A stretch of 64,000 nt of DNA from assembly GCA_012295275.1 (NCBI GenBank), contig CM022669.1:8761989-8825988 (forward strand), written 5' to 3'. A program made the position numbers and the translations under genes. The stretch is from Chrysomallon squamiferum. Its lineage: Eukaryota; Mollusca; Gastropoda; Neomphalida; Peltospiridae. This document shows, piece after piece, positions 40,301-51,964 of the stretch; within the stretch, counting starts at the first letter, position 1; each line of letters begins with the position of its first letter. The notes under the pieces are model-generated. The model was not told the origin of the DNA. It saw nothing but the letters and a program-made list of their open reading frames with translations, and ran no database searches.

Positions 40301-40960
40301 TAGTTTTGAGTATTTGTTTTCACCTGCAAGATAGTCATTTTATTTATATTTAGAAAACTGGCTAATACATCTAAGTTAGAACAACGATTTTTTTTAATTT
40401 TTTTTTTTTTTGGTGATGTTTTCGTTTTAATTTTTTGCTATTATTTATTTATTTATTTTTGCTGAGGAGATAATTATAAGGGATTTACAAGTATGAAAAG
40501 TTGAGTACCAGTGAAATGAAGAAATAGTTACTGTTAACAGGGTTACTCCAATCAGCATACACATACTGTGTGTGAATGTGTTATTTGCTTTTAAATCTGA
40601 GTTATCTTAATATTTCAGCATGATTTATTTTGTAAATATTTCAGTGGAAAAAAAACAACAACAGACAATATGGAATATGTAAAGGCGTTTTACATTTTAC
40701 TGTGTTCTACACAACTGTATATGTAAAATATTTGTTTTGCTTGTTTTTATCAGTTCCTTTTAACCTGTAGATCATGTGATAATTCTTATCATTGTAGATA
40801 TACATCATACATTTAACTATATACATATTTATATTTTTAGAAGGTATAATAATAGCAGCAATAATCTTTACTGAGTATTCATTTATTGATTTACAAGTAG
40901 TATTCAATTTGTTAGGTGCATGTTGTGTGCAATTCTAATAAAACATTCCAAGTGATGATA
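37389..40960 (+). other. Likely long 3' UTR of the C1orf43 homologue
   Basis: About 3.5 kb without supported coding sequence. AATAAA occurs at 39886-39891 and 40937-40942. The second (CTAATAAAACATTCC) is followed by a GT-rich stretch (GTTTCTGTTGTCTCAGTGT), the better poly(A) context. How far the transcript runs is inferred only. Confidence 0.4.
37405..37530. repeat. 34 bp tandem repeat past the C1orf43 stop
   Basis: Three to four copies of GTTTCAGAACAAAGTGGAAG plus TTAATTTTTCTTG, beginning about 17 nt after the stop codon. Confidence 0.9.
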
Positions 40961-42597
40961 ATTGTTTCTGTTGTCTCAGTGTATTGTTTACATTGTTTAC
41001 ACACAATATGTACATGTTACTTAAACATGGATGATGGCTGTTAGATAATATCTCTGACCACTGACAATACAGTTCTATAAAAATCTCAGTTTGTGTGTGA
41101 AGACTGATTTTGTTTTTGAATCAGTCACCTAAACTGAAAACACAATTTTTTTTATTCTTATGAACAAATTTGCACCAAAACCAAACAAACAAACAAAACA
41201 TGTTATCACAGGCAAAAATGGGGTATGGCTTTCATCAGAGCCAGAAGATAGGGGAGATAATAAAAACAAGGGGGAAAACATCCCTATCAAAGATTTATAA
41301 GTTGCATATTAAAGAGAAAAACTGAAAACAGAAATGGATATATTTCAGTAGTAAAAGACTGATAATAAATTATAAATTATAATTTCAGTCAAAAAAGAAA
41401 AAAAAAGAAAAAAAAGAAAAAAACGCCAGCAGGTGTCATTTGTCTTGTGTGTTCCATCACGTCCGGTTTCAAGTGCAACAAATAACGTCGTCAACAGAAA
41501 CCAAAATAACTGTGAAAAGACGTAACAGCTTCTCGATCGGAAACTCAAAATCAGACATAAAGCTTTCTAGAAATGTAGATTATCTAAATATGCCTCGTGA
41601 TTTTATTTTTACAATTATTTTGATCGTTTCGAAACGACATTTCTTACTGTGTACATTTAATAATACACGACACAAAAACCAGTGATATTTAATTGTTTCT
41701 AGGAAATACGTTAGGACAGTATTGTAGCTGAATCTACCATTAAAACACACACCCTTTCCCTCACGAGGTAGAAGGAACAAGAAAAAAGAACGCGAATTAA
41801 ATATTACTGGTAATCACTCGTGCACTGTTTGTCGCTGGTTACCTGATAAATTACAGTAGACATTTTTATCAGTGATAACAAGTAAAATGTAATTAGTGAT
41901 GTTCAGTAGTGGCGGACTTTAGAAGGGGCACTGTACAAAATCTCCAGTCTATCGAACAATACTTTTTACCTCTTAAATTTTGTTTTTAAAGACAATTTCT
42001 TAATACTCTAACACATTATTGTGTTATACTTACAATTATATTTTGTTTTTTTTTCTGTCGATCTGTTTATTTATTCATTCGTTACAGACCATCAGTAGGT
42101 CTGTAAGATTACGATGTACTGAAAACTATTTTCAGACTGATATTTGTCTAAATGTATGCGCATATAATGAAATGTACCTTTCTTAGGTCATATAAAAAAA
42201 CCCAAATATTTCACAGATAATAAATAATATGAAATGTATATATGTGACGTAAAACACTCACAGATTTACACACGTAGCTGAAAAGTTGTCTGTAGCATAC
42301 TGGCAATGAAGTGACAACTGTCTGGCTTTTATCGGGGACAGTGTGGTTGAGTTAACAGCTACGTCAACTACACTTAAAGTACAAATAATAATAATAAGAA
42401 GAAGAAGAAATAAATAAATAAATTCAAATTCTGCAAAATTTATGGATTATTCTTTATTATCAGAAAAAAAACAACAACAAAAAAAAAAAAAAAAAATCCG
42501 GTTAAAAATGAAATAACTAATTTTATTTCTAACTTTTGGGCTAATTCTTTTGGGCTCTTAATACCCACATTTGTGTTTATATGTTGTGTATGTTGTA

Positions 42598-42600
<3 letters not shown>

Positions 42601-42640
<40 letters not shown>
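42601..42640. repeat. (AC)n microsatellite
   Basis: About 20 AC units. Confidence 0.95.
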
Positions 42641-42641
<1 letters not shown>

Positions 42642-42702
42642 TAAAGCCATGGGTAGGGTGGAATCATTTTGTAAATGAGTTCACGCAAGACTTTGTGCAC
42701 TA

Positions 42703-42707
42703 TTTTT

Positions 42708-42739
<32 letters not shown>

Positions 42740-42746
42740 TTTTTTT
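42703..42746. repeat. Poly-T tract
   Basis: Two near-continuous T runs separated by one C. Confidence 0.95.
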
Positions 42747-42918
42747 GATTTGTTGTTGTTATTCGAAACTCCCTTGTAAATATTTGGACCCGCCTCTGAT
42801 GTCTGGCCTGGTTTACTGGGTCATTTAGTTTTCATTTTGAACCTAGTTCCTCCGTTGAAGGACGCTGATAACTATTTTCTATCAGAACACGAATCAACAT
42901 TTGCCCATTTGTGACACG

Positions 42919-43366
42919 ATGTTGAATTCATCAACTGACGGGGTGGTGTTCACTGAAATCAGACTTCTTCAACCAGTCTGGGATTTACGTCTTGGAAATG
43001 AAGAACATTTTTCTTCTCCTCTCTTTCCTGTTGTTCTTTCTATAATGTTTTATTTAATTCTTTGTTCTTTCATTCATGGATGTTTTTGCATGAGATGTTT
43101 ATTTACAGCCGGGAAAATATGTGACGTCACAGATTCTTTGACATTCTTCAACCACGTCGCTTACATTCTTCCTGCGTCTGTCATTCAGTGGAAGTGTGTT
43201 TCGACATTCATGGATGTTTTTCGATTTTCAGTATTACGTTTGGCACTGGAGTCACCACAAGGTTAGTTATTGTCATCTTCAGCTATTAACAGATTTTCAT
43301 TGTAGTTATCTTAAGTTAGAGGCTAAGTGTAGATACATAATACCAGAGTTGGTGTTTTTGCATTAC

Positions 43367-43462
<96 letters not shown>

Positions 43463-43657
43463 TGTGTTTAGCAACTGTTTTTGCAAATGTTGGCCTAGCT
43501 AAGGAAATCATGTGACATTTCTTAACAGAGAATAAGTCTGCAACAACTGAACATGGACAGGATTTGTAATTGCTGTTAATGAGATTACATAATTAATTAA
43601 ATATTATATATAATTTGTTTTCATTGTTAAATTTGAAATATATATAATTTAAGAATA

Positions 43658-43732
<75 letters not shown>

Positions 43733-45539
43733 TTAAAAGCAATAGTACCAGTTCTGGAGGTTTGAGACGACCTTTGAGCTTCCATATTGTACTTTTTATA
43801 GGTTACAACCTAAACTGAATCCAGATCAAAACCTTCAGTCAAATAAATAGTCAAAAAGATCAAAACCCCATTTTATGTTTGATCTTAGACACTGAACAGA
43901 TTAATGTAATTGGGAGGCCCTGAAAAAATATTTAAATTATAAAATAATATAATGAAAGAACTTGATAGTAATTAGCAATACTCATAAATTGTTTCATTTT
44001 AGCTAATGCCAAGATTAATGTATTTGGGATTTCTTCAGCGAATCCTTAAATAATATAAATACAGAGCCTGGTACTCAAACCCAGATACTCGTGGGTACTA
44101 CGGCTGTTTATTCGACTGAGAATCGTACTGCTCTAGGAACCTCCGAAGTTGTCAAACGTACCTAACGGAAGGAATGAATCCAGCACCTTCCCTAGCGTAC
44201 GTGAAGGCTTGAATAATACCTTTGTAATGCATCTTCTCCAATGTACGTGAAGGCTTGAATAATACCTTTGTAATGCATCTTCTCCAATGTACGTGAAGGC
44301 TTGAATAATACCTTTGTAATGCATCTTCTCCAACGTACATGAAGGCTTGAATAATACCTTTGTCAGCTATGTTCTCCAACGTACGTGAAGGCTTGAATAA
44401 TACCTTTGTCAACTATGTTCTCCAACGTACGTGAAGCCTTGAATAATACCTTTGTAATGCATCTTCCCCAACGTACGTGAAGGCTTGAATAATACCTTTG
44501 TAATGCATCTTCTCCAACGTACGTGAAGGCTTGAATAATACCTTTGTAATGCATCTTCCCAATGTACGTGAAGCCTTGAATAATACCTTTGTAATGCATC
44601 TTCTCCAACGTACGTGAAGGCTTGAATAATACCTTTGTAATGCATCTTCCCAACGTACATGAAGGCTTGAATAATACCTTTGTCAGCTATGTTCTCCAAC
44701 GTACGTGAAGGCTTGAATAATACCTTTGTCAACTATGTTCTCCAACGTACGTGAAGGCTTTAATACATACATTTGTCAAACATCTTCCGCAACGTACGTG
44801 AAGGCTTGAATAATACCTTTGTCAAACATCTTCACCCAATGTACGCGAAGGCTGGAATAATAAATTTGTCAAACATCTTCCGCCAATGTACGTGAAGGCT
44901 GGAATAATACCTTTGTCAACTATCTTCTCCAACGTACGTTAAGGCTGGAAGAATACATTTGTCAGCTATGTTCTCCAACGTACGTTAAGGCTGGAATAAT
45001 ACATTTGTCAGGCATCTTCTCCACCGTACGTGAAGGCTGGAATAATACATTTGTCAAGCTTATCAGACAAGCTCACGCGCACATCTGGCATGCCAGAGAC
45101 GGTCTTCGAAAAGACCAGGCAGTGGCATCCCAGCTGTTACTACGAGACAACAGGGGTGAGTCCCAACCAAAATACGTACGCTCTAACACTGTCAAACTGC
45201 AAGTGTAAGCTCACGAATGTATACACTGCCCGTAGAGATGATGTTAGATGATGAAGGATATCCTCAAAGGCATCGGACACTGCATCTAAATGTGATCAAA
45301 TGAACTGTGAGCTATGCAGTTATATTATATCATATGCGAGCATGAATAAACATTGATATTGTGGGTATCAGTTATTTGAAAAAATTTTTTTTTATTATTA
45401 TTTTTGTTTTGTTATTTCTTATAAAATAACAGTTATTAGAAACTCCGATTTCTTTTCTAAAGAGGCGGTTTTGATCAGAAGGGATTTTGCCTGCGGCGGG
45501 GTGGGGGTGTTGACCAGTTACCACCTAAATTTGTTACTA

Positions 45540-45584
<45 letters not shown>

Positions 45585-46023
45585 TCCGCAGGTGAAGATT
45601 TTGTACAAACACGTGCACGGCTTACATCACCGTTACAGCAGCACGTTCGTCTGGGTGGCCGAATATTTACATCCTTGGGAGCTGATCACGATCGGGTTCC
45701 TGACCACCACCAACACCTGGTTCTTTCGCTGCCACCCCCTCACCACGTGGAGTTACATGCTGGTCGTCATTTGGCTGAGCGTTGAGGCCCACTGCGGGTT
45801 CGATTTTCCGTATTTGATCCACAACTGGTTTCCTTTCGACCTGGTGGGCGGAGGTCCGAAGCATGACATGCATCATCAAAAACCGTTAACCAATTATCAG
45901 CCGTTTTTCAACCATTTCGACCGTCTCTTCGGAACGTACTGTCCGCCGATGCGAAGGGGAGGAACGAAAACCAAAGCGTTGCTTGGATACGAACTACGAA
46001 ATCGTGACAAAAAATATGGCTGA
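42919..46023 (+). CDS. CH25H: Cholesterol 25-hydroxylase-like sterol oxygenase, exon 1 frame-broken
   Basis: Fatty acid hydroxylase superfamily: ER multi-pass di-iron enzymes that hydroxylate sterols or lipids. Exon 1 spans 42919-43261, exon 2 45592-46023. The N-terminus ([10 protein letters not shown], then [10 protein letters not shown] and [20 protein letters not shown]) matches the CH25H start, including a glycosylation-type Asn. The histidine boxes are intact: HWSHH (end of exon 1), HGLHH (start of exon 2) and HDMHH, plus [14 protein letters not shown], like WLSVEDHSGYNFPW. The frame of the first 90 residues (to VIQWK, about 43193) differs from that of [15 protein letters not shown], so exon 1 is off by one base (mod 3), and about 15-20 residues expected between these points in CH25H are missing. 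The locus is either a recent pseudogene or carries an assembly or sequencing error. Exact orthology within the family is uncertain; invertebrates often have several copies. Confidence 0.85.
43370..43460. repeat. (GA)n microsatellite
   Basis: About 45 GA units in the CH25H-like intron, some 110 nt past the exon 1 donor. Confidence 0.97.
43660..43728. repeat. AAAT and (AAT)n microsatellite
   Basis: Six AAAT units followed by about 15 AAT units. Confidence 0.95.
44175..45060. repeat. 46 bp minisatellite in the CH25H-like intron
   Basis: About 19 copies with a 46-bp period. Each contains ACGTACGTGAAGGCTTGAAT followed by AATACCTTTGT and a variable segment (AATGCATCTTCTCC or CAACTATGTTCTCC). Copies are very alike in 44190-44760 and more diverged after that. 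Because 46 is not a multiple of three and the unit lacks minus-strand stops, all minus frames stay open and code near-identical peptides. These are not genes. Confidence 0.95.
45538..45584. repeat. (ATT)n microsatellite next to the exon 2 acceptor
   Basis: About 15 ATT units ending only 8 nt before the CH25H-like exon 2 acceptor (TTTCCGCAG), so the array stands where a polypyrimidine tract would normally lie. Confidence 0.95.
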
Positions 46024-46182
46024 ATTTTTATTGTGACGTCTTTTACTTTTAAAAATTAATTATATTATCTTAGAAACAAAAACACACATAAACAAAAAAA
46101 AACAAAAAAACAAAAAACAAAAACAAACAAGACACAAATAAAACGAAAAGTAGCAAAAAGCAAGCAAAAACAAACAAAAAAA

Positions 46183-46228
<46 letters not shown>
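46183..46228. repeat. (AAT)n microsatellite
   Basis: About 15 AAT units. Confidence 0.95.
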
Positions 46229-46477
46229 TTGTCCAAACAATTGTTATATTCGACATTATGTTCGTGATAACTATTTTAACACACGCACGTTCTGTTATCA
46301 CGTATACATGTGTTTAGTTAATAAAACTCATAGCATACTCTGATAAGCTCTGCACAGTATAAAATTACCAAACTTGCACAAAAGAATTATTAATAATTAT
46401 AAGTATAAATTATTAAAAATCACTTCATCAAGATTATAATGAATTTATAGAGACATACATACATACACACAGACCCA

Positions 46478-46484
<7 letters not shown>

Positions 46485-46528
<44 letters not shown>
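46485..46528. repeat. (GT)n microsatellite
   Basis: About 22 GT units. Confidence 0.95.
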
Positions 46529-46531
<3 letters not shown>

Positions 46532-47845
46532 TGTATGGGTGGGTGCGCGTGTGTGTTGTTATTTAAAAACGTGGTTAGTAAATTACTGATAGATATATGT
46601 CTGTATTTTATCTCGATTCTTTTAAACATTTATAACAATAATAATAATAACATCAACAACGGCAACAACAGCTACTATTACTACTACTACCATAAATGTA
46701 TTGTGTGTGAAGAAGTCATGTACAATAAACTAATTAATATTATGACTGGAAGCATTATTAAAAACCGACAAAGGATGTTATTTTTAAATCGATACATTTG
46801 TGAAGTGTTGATGTTATCTTTAAATTTTTCTATGTGATGATAATGCTAATATTTTTTTATGTTTGTATAGATGTTACATTTAATTTTTAATGAACGCTGT
46901 TTCTTGAATGACAGCGGATTATTAATAAATGTACAGCGATGTTTTTCAATGCAAAACAGAAATTTGATTAACTGATTATATTATTTGTGATTGGCTTATA
47001 AGATAAATAAAAAGCAAGCAATTTAATTTGTTTTAATTCTATAAAAAAAAAAAAATTAAAAATTTGTTTAAGCATCACGTTTTCTGCTTTCTTTATGAAC
47101 AATGTCGTATCTGTTGATTAATAGATTAATAAAATAGAAAAATGCGAGCCTCGTTATATCTTGTTAGTAAATTATTTTATTTTTATTTTCATTATTATTA
47201 AAAAAATATGTTTACTAAAACAAAATGAAAATAACTTGAAACATATACATCCATATTTAAATTGTTATTTGCTGGAAACCCGAGTTCGATTTTATAACTG
47301 AACATTAAAATAGTTTTAATCTGAAAAAAAAATTTAATAAGACTTTACAGTAAACTACATTTTCTCTTTAATTATTTTATTCTACCTAAAATAAGAATAT
47401 ATATTAAGAAATAACAATATTTTTTGTCATATAAGCATTTATTATATTTGAAAAATTACAGGAAAAATTTAGAAATCAGTAAGTACGAATTTTAAAACAG
47501 AATGCTCTGAAAATTAAAAATGAATTAAATAATGATTATGAAAAACTATTTCAAAAATTATATATTTTATCAGTGCATTTTTTACTGTTATATCAGTGGG
47601 CCACAGAATATTATATTACCAATGTGAATATTTTAAATGTGACTTACACTGACGTTATGTTTTATATATATATATATATATAAATTCAGAAACAGCAAAA
47701 AAATAAATAAATAAATAAAGAACACCAACAACAAACAAATACTTAACATTTTTCGTTTTAATGAAGTAGCAGGGAAGAACTGGAATATTTGCCATTAATT
47801 TCCTTATATTGCTATGCATTAAAACACACGCACGCACACAAACCA

Positions 47846-47900
47846 TGGCCGTAGCTACAATGAGGCAAATGATGCTGATGCCTCATACAGAAATTGACGA
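47846..47900. mobile_element. Fragment related to the short interspersed element
   Basis: GGCCGTAGCTACAATGAGGC, then AAATGATGCTGATGCCTCAT, resembles the left end (GGCCGTAACTAGAC) and the AGGCAAA / TTTGCCTC inverted ends of the elements at 12.1 and 54.6 kb, joined without the inner core. Confidence 0.4.
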
Positions 47901-48489
47901 TGTCTTGTTATAGTTATTATTATTATAATTAATGCGTATATTACTATATATATATATATATATATATTGTTGTTTTCTAACTTAAATATAAAACCGCACA
48001 TTAAGATGTTACACATTAAATCGTGGAAACATAAATCATATTACGTTTATTTGTAGTCTGATCTCTGAAATACGAACTGTAAGTTGTTTAAAGCTCAGTT
48101 TTTCATCATGACAGATTATTGTACGAAATGTGACATTTGACACCACTCTGTAACGAGCAATAATTGTTACTAATTATAAAGCTGTAACATGAGATTTTTT
48201 TTTGTTTTTAAATTTATAAATCAGTTTTTTTGTTTCTTTTACCAGAAATGCATGCCGTTAAACATTTTTAATATTAGGGGTTACATATCAAATTAATCTT
48301 TCGGTTATAATTTTATGAAAAACAATATAAATAAAAACATTTCAAAAGTCCACATTTCAAACTCTATCATTTTGTGCTGGTCTCGTGATTTCTCGCAAAC
48401 GTCACATGATACAAATAGAAACAACATGGAGTACGTAGAAGATGATATCCTGCTAAAAGCTGGAATAACGTGCAAATTTTGATTCACGT

Positions 48490-48526
48490 AACACCATTTC
48501 ACTCTACCAACACGTGAAATGGTGTT
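48490..48526. repeat. Perfect 13 bp inverted repeat upstream of SMG5
   Basis: AACACCATTTCAC (48490-48502) and GTGAAATGGTGTT (48514-48526) pair perfectly across an 11-nt loop, 24 nt before the SMG5 ATG. In the transcript this would be a 5' UTR hairpin if transcription starts upstream of it. Confidence 0.85.
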
Positions 48527-48550
48527 TTTAGTCAATATAACGCCGAAGAG

Positions 48551-51170
48551 ATGAAGAAAGCTTTCACTACTGGTTACGATCACAAACCAGATGTCGACAA
48601 AGCGAAAAGAGTTTACAGGTAACGTAACGAAACAAAGTTGGATTGACTTCCTTGAACTTTGAAGTTTTGTTATTATTTTTTCTTGAGCCGTAGACAGGTA
48701 GGAACTTTTAATTTTGAATATGTCATTTAAATAAAAATCTTTCTTATGAAAACTAAAATACTGTTGTCTGTAGCAAAGGAATTTTTGGTCAGCTCGTAAA
48801 ACTTCCCTCCAGTTAATTGGACACCAATGGCAATGTGAATCACTGAATCAGTGAATGTTTCCATTTATTAAAATTTCACAGCATTTTATCATTATTATTT
48901 ATATAAAATTTTTAATGCATTCTAGACATGATGAAAATTAATGCAACGAACTGTATTGCTATTTTACCTTTCATAATCTGACTTAGCCCTTTATAACACG
49001 TTTATAATTTATTAATCATCAGTAAGAACATCTCACAGACACAGTCACACAGTCTATCTGCTGTGCACACTGTTATACAAGTAATCAGGTTACACATAAT
49101 TAACTAGTTTCAAGGACACGAAGGATCATGATTCATGAAAATAAAGTGTGGTAGAAAAATTAATTCTTGAATGAGTCAGGATGTTTGGAAAGTGATAAAT
49201 AATTAGGGTTTTTTCTTCTTTTTTTTTTTTTTTTTTTGGAGTATTTTAAAACAAAGAATGTAATATAATTAATTATATATTAACATTGTTTTAAACCAGT
49301 CCTGTATTTTAAAAAAGTGACATGATAATTTTTGAGATTCATGGAAGTATTAACATGATGTACACAGAATGAGTTGACTAGATATGTAAATAAGTGAAAT
49401 TTTAAAAAAAGTTAACATTCATGATCTAGGACAAAAGCGTATTAATTAATTTGGATTAATATTTTTTAAAGCTTGTAGCTAATATATTTCAAACAATGAA
49501 AGTTTTTAAAATTGATGTAATTGTAGGTCAGCGCTGGAGGCAATCCGGCAGCTTGATGAAATCAGCAAACAGAAGAAAGCGTACAGAAATGTCTTCCTGC
49601 CCAATGCTGTGGGTTTGAGAAATAAGTAAGATACTTATAGCAGAGTAGTGTGTACACAGTCAGGTGTTTTATTACTGTGTACAGATCTGTATAATTTCAG
49701 CATACATATGATTATTACATACCTAATATAGATACGAAGCATCTATTTCTTGTTACATACACAGAGATAAATGTTTGTTACAACTCATGTGTTACTGTGT
49801 TATTAAGCAGACAGACATCACAGACACACAACATTTAGAGTGATGTTTAAACATTCTACAGATACCACTTGTTTCTCATTACACACAGTCAGGTTTGTTG
49901 TTATATTTAATTAGAAATTAAAATCTGAAGATTAAATAAAAATAAAAATTAGTACTATGGAAATTGATATGACAAAAATGATTTTTTTTTTATTGTTTGA
50001 CATTTTGTGGTCAATTGTGGTTCTAAAATTTATTTTTGATTTGATAAATCTAAAAACAGAAGTTTTTATTTGTATACATTTATACTTTCTGAAATGAAAA
50101 ACAGTTTAATTATAATAATTTAATTAGTCTGAACATAGTGTTTTTTGAAAAATTTTTTTACAAGACACTATAAGTATTGAATTAACAAAATTTACAAACT
50201 GACTTCTACAATTAAAAATATTTTTTGTGCATTTTTTTAAATTCTAAAATGTAACTAAAACAGATCTTGATTATTTGTTAGAAAACACATCTTGTCATTC
50301 TTCATTATCAGGAAAAAGGTCATTAAAACAAAGATGTATTCAAATTTATAAAGCTGTTTGTTAGTGCATGTTAAAAACTGTTATCAAAGTGTAGTTTTGT
50401 TGTCTCAGACTGAAGGACTACTGTGAGCGACTCATGTTCTACAATCCAACAGACTATGGGAGGAAAGCAGAGGAAGTTTTGTGGAGGAAAGTTTTCTATG
50501 ACATCATCCAGGTTGTCAAACATAACAGGAAGGTGAGGCCAGCTTTATAACCTCATCAACACATTTCTCATTTAAAAACTAGATGTCTTGTCATCAGTTA
50601 AGAAACCCTCTTCTGCCATTTTAACAAGAGACTGTCATTATTCAGCAGCAAGAATTCATTTTATGTACCTTCCCATAGAAGTGGAATGTGCTTCACTATA
50701 AAAAATATATTTGCTTGTTTAATTAACTGACTGTTTACCTAACTGACTATTTACTTAACTGACTGTTTGATTAACTGACTGTTTGATTAACTGATTGTTT
50801 AATTAACTGATTGTCTAATTAACTGATTGTCTAATTCACTTTCAGCACATGCGAGCTCATGGTTCACTGGAGACTGCTTACCGCTCACACCTGGCAGCCG
50901 CCACTGGCTATTACAGGCACCTCTTGTTTAGACTTCAGCAAGATTTCTCCCTCAAACTGTCAGCGTTTGTTGACTTCCACGTAGTCACAGACAAAGAATC
51001 ATGTCAGTTTTATTTCATGTTTTCCTTCATTTAAATACATGTTATTAGATGAAACATGTATATTTTTTATATATGTGTGCTGATTTTTTTTTTTTTAAAT
51101 ATATTTCTATTCATTATTCATCTCTCTCTCTCTCTCTCTCTGATTTCTCTCTCAGCAGGAGGCAGCAGGC

Positions 51171-51216
<46 letters not shown>

Positions 51217-51928
51217 TGTATCTGTGATTTCAGCTAAATCTCATACAGATACATGTGCAGGCAGCAATTTTAAATAACAACAAAGAAAGTGGCTCAGTCT
51301 TTTAAAGGATTGGGCATAGATATGTGTTGTCAACCTTTATTCTCATCTGCCTAGGAGATATTGGTTTGTTCTTATTTTAAATAACACACACAGACAGGTG
51401 TTGTACAACTCTTTAATTTAAATAACATACACAGACAGGTGTTGTGCAACTCTTTAATTTAAATAACGTACACAGACACCTGTTGTACAACTCTTTATTT
51501 TAAATAACATACACAGTCACATGTACAACTTTTTATTTTATAATCAAGCCTTCATAACTGTTTCTATTCCCATTTAACAAGGAGTAAGACAAAAAGGCTA
51601 ATTTAAAATTTAACATTATAAAACAAAAAGGTCACAGATTGAACTGATAAACTGTTTCTTTATCAATTTTGTTAAGATTATAATTACTTTATTGTTTTCT
51701 TTCTGTTTAGGTAGTATTAATAACAAAAAAAACAACTAAATCCCTCACCTGTATTAACATATAAATAAAAATTACACTGGTAATTATACTGAGTTTTTGT
51801 TTTGTAGCGAGATATCAGCAGGATTTTGACAATGAGTTGAGTGCTGTCACTGCAGCTCGCTATTACTATCAGGCTCTCGTTTTATTTCCTGACAATGGTT
51901 AGTTTTAATCATACACAGTTTGTAGCGT

Positions 51929-51964
<36 letters not shown>

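Larger units (their letters stand above)
40961..42918. other. Intergenic region upstream of the CH25H-like gene
   Basis: It includes a CpG-bearing patch (about 41440-41560), a (CA)n tract (42601-42640) and a T-rich run (42703-42746). No coding sequence is supported. The CpG patch might be a promoter or a remnant of another gene. Confidence 0.4.
46024..48550. other. Intergenic region between CH25H-like and SMG5
   Basis: AATAAA at 46320-46325 is a candidate poly(A) signal for the CH25H-like gene. The region also holds (AAT)n at 46183-46228, (GT)n at 46485-46528 and (AT)n near 47666-47681 and 47944-47967. No gene is supported. Confidence 0.6.

Noticed and set aside
41440-41780. Short open frames on both strands in a CpG-bearing patch
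   Set aside because: They look like a possible promoter rather than a coding exon. No frame chains to CH25H-like exon 1 or to another gene.
43196-43511. Arg-Glu and Ser-Leu dipeptide open frames
   Set aside because: They come from the (GA)n tract on either strand.
44133-44732. Overlapping minus-strand frames coding repeated [15 protein letters not shown] peptides
   Set aside because: They are the same peptide in shifted frames of a 46-bp repeat. I treat them as a repeat effect, not a repeat protein.
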